Shown here: in pieces, positions 63,551 through 64,000 of the stretch | Position numbering within the stretch: the stretch's first letter is position 1 | Layout: every line of letters starts with the position of its first letter | Source of the DNA: Parvicella tangerina | Lineage (GTDB): Bacteria > Bacteroidota > Bacteroidia > Flavobacteriales_D > Parvicellaceae | Direction: 5' to 3' | NCBI RefSeq assembly: GCF_907165195.1 | Contig: NZ_OU015584.1 | Span: 1,302,001 to 1,366,000, forward strand | DNA: 64,000 bases | Notes under the pieces: model-generated | Told to the model about the DNA's origin: nothing | Database searches by the model: none | The model's input: the letters and a program-made list of their open reading frames with translations, nothing else | Translations under genes and position numbers: made by a program

Positions 63551-64000
63551 ATGAAGCTATCTATCCTCATCTTATTGACCGTGTTTTGTGTTGTTGGAAC
63601 CTTCGGACAAGATAAAAAACTGGCTGCAGACCTTTTTGAAGTGGGTAACTTTGAAGAGGCTTTGGAAGAGTACCTTCTATTGGTCGAAGAAGATCCAGGA
63701 AGTCTCGAGTACAATTATAATCTGGCGGTTTGTTACCTCAACACCAATATCGACAAGTCGCTGGCTATTGAACCTTTAGAAAGGGTAACTAAGAACCCGA
63801 AGATCATCGCAGACGCTTATTACCTGCTTGGTCGTGCTTATCATTACGGTTATCAGTTTGATAAGGCTATCGATGCTTTCAATGAGTTTATTGCAACTGG
63901 AAAAGGAAGCGACCTTAATCGTGAGAACGTTGATAAGCAAATCGAGTATTGTGAAAACGCCAGAGAGCTCATGAAATTTCCTAAAAGTGTTGACTTCGAG
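63551..64000 (+). CDS. TPR-containing secreted protein, possibly of an OmpA/PorE-like family (partial)
   Basis: The first 150 codons run off the end of the window. MKLSILILLTVFCVVGTFGQ is a signal peptide ending in GQ. Tetratricopeptide-like helices follow: ADLFEVGNFEEALEEYLLLVEEDPGSLEYNYNLAVCYL and ADAYYLLGRAYHYGYQFDKAIDAFNEFI. The end, ARELMKFPKSVDFE, recalls Bacteroidota OmpA-type proteins in which TPRs precede a PD40 propeller and a C-terminal OmpA domain, but those parts are outside the window. Confidence 0.75.
   Translation, partial: MKLSILILLTVFCVVGTFGQDKKLAADLFEVGNFEEALEEYLLLVEEDPGSLEYNYNLAVCYLNTNIDKSLAIEPLERVTKNPKIIADAYYLLGRAYHYGYQFDKAIDAFNEFIATGKGSDLNRENVDKQIEYCENARELMKFPKSVDFE

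Overview
The window is about 64 kb of AT-rich chromosome from a member of the Bacteroidota, most likely a marine-type Flavobacteriales (inference). The reasons are: promoters of the TTG-N19/20-TAnnTTTG type; a nadK-PorG(DUF6089)-uppS-bamA-ompH-ompH cluster; SprF/PorP-like and OmpP1-type outer-membrane proteins; a bacillithiol gene (bshA); archaeal-type ProRS; and many short secreted proteins with cleavage sites ending in AQ. Most of the window is ordinary core chromosome.

Layout. 1-9.5 kb: fhs, an AAA ATPase, ettA, a thioesterase, purC, a SUI1-like factor and sucD. 9.5-13.4 kb: a methyltransferase, an OmpP1-type porin and a strongly Asn/Tyr/Gly/Ser-biased lipoprotein. 13.5-18 kb: proS, a conserved unknown, tRNA-Glu with rpsT, radC and wecB. 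18-27 kb (minus strand): an envelope-biogenesis operon (accessory acyl-CoA carboxylase, nadK, two PorG-like barrels, uppS, bamA, two ompH). 27-32.4 kb: bshA, an ECF-type sigma factor, two very small genes, a thioredoxin-like protein and dipeptidyl peptidase IV. 40.5-47.5 kb (minus strand): hemN, three consecutive parvulin/SurA-type folding factors and guaB. 47.8-64 kb: a 2092-residue alpha-2-macroglobulin with an intact thioester motif, a DUF4395 protein, an SprF-like barrel, a WD40-caspase protein, two small barrels, pcm, an oxidoreductase, a methyltransferase and the start of a TPR protein that may belong to an OmpA/PorE-type family.

The accessory island (about 32.5-40.4 kb) is the unusual part. 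Single genes or gene pairs, all on the minus strand, are separated by long imperfect palindromes. On the gene strand each palindrome begins with a box ending in AAC and ends with a box starting with GTT, resembling the R'' (RYYYAAC) and R' (GTTRRRY) boxes of integron attC sites. The four elements are 32807-33593, 35234-35430, 37401-38946 and 39817-39890. Gene-to-box distances are short, and in one case the stop codon lies inside the box. No integron integrase is present, so this looks like a CALIN-type cassette array (inference). Two of the palindromes carry insertions: an ORF-less group II intron inside a GTTAGGT box, antisense to the cassettes, and an IS110-family element with a plausible bridge-RNA region. 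The cargo includes a phospholipase-D-like nuclease fused to four helicase-associated (HA) domains without a helicase, and an ABC-ATPase/TOPRIM-like pair resembling known anti-phage modules. These are the best candidates for undescribed biology. A 680-base gene-free stretch beyond the array holds further nested inverted repeats.
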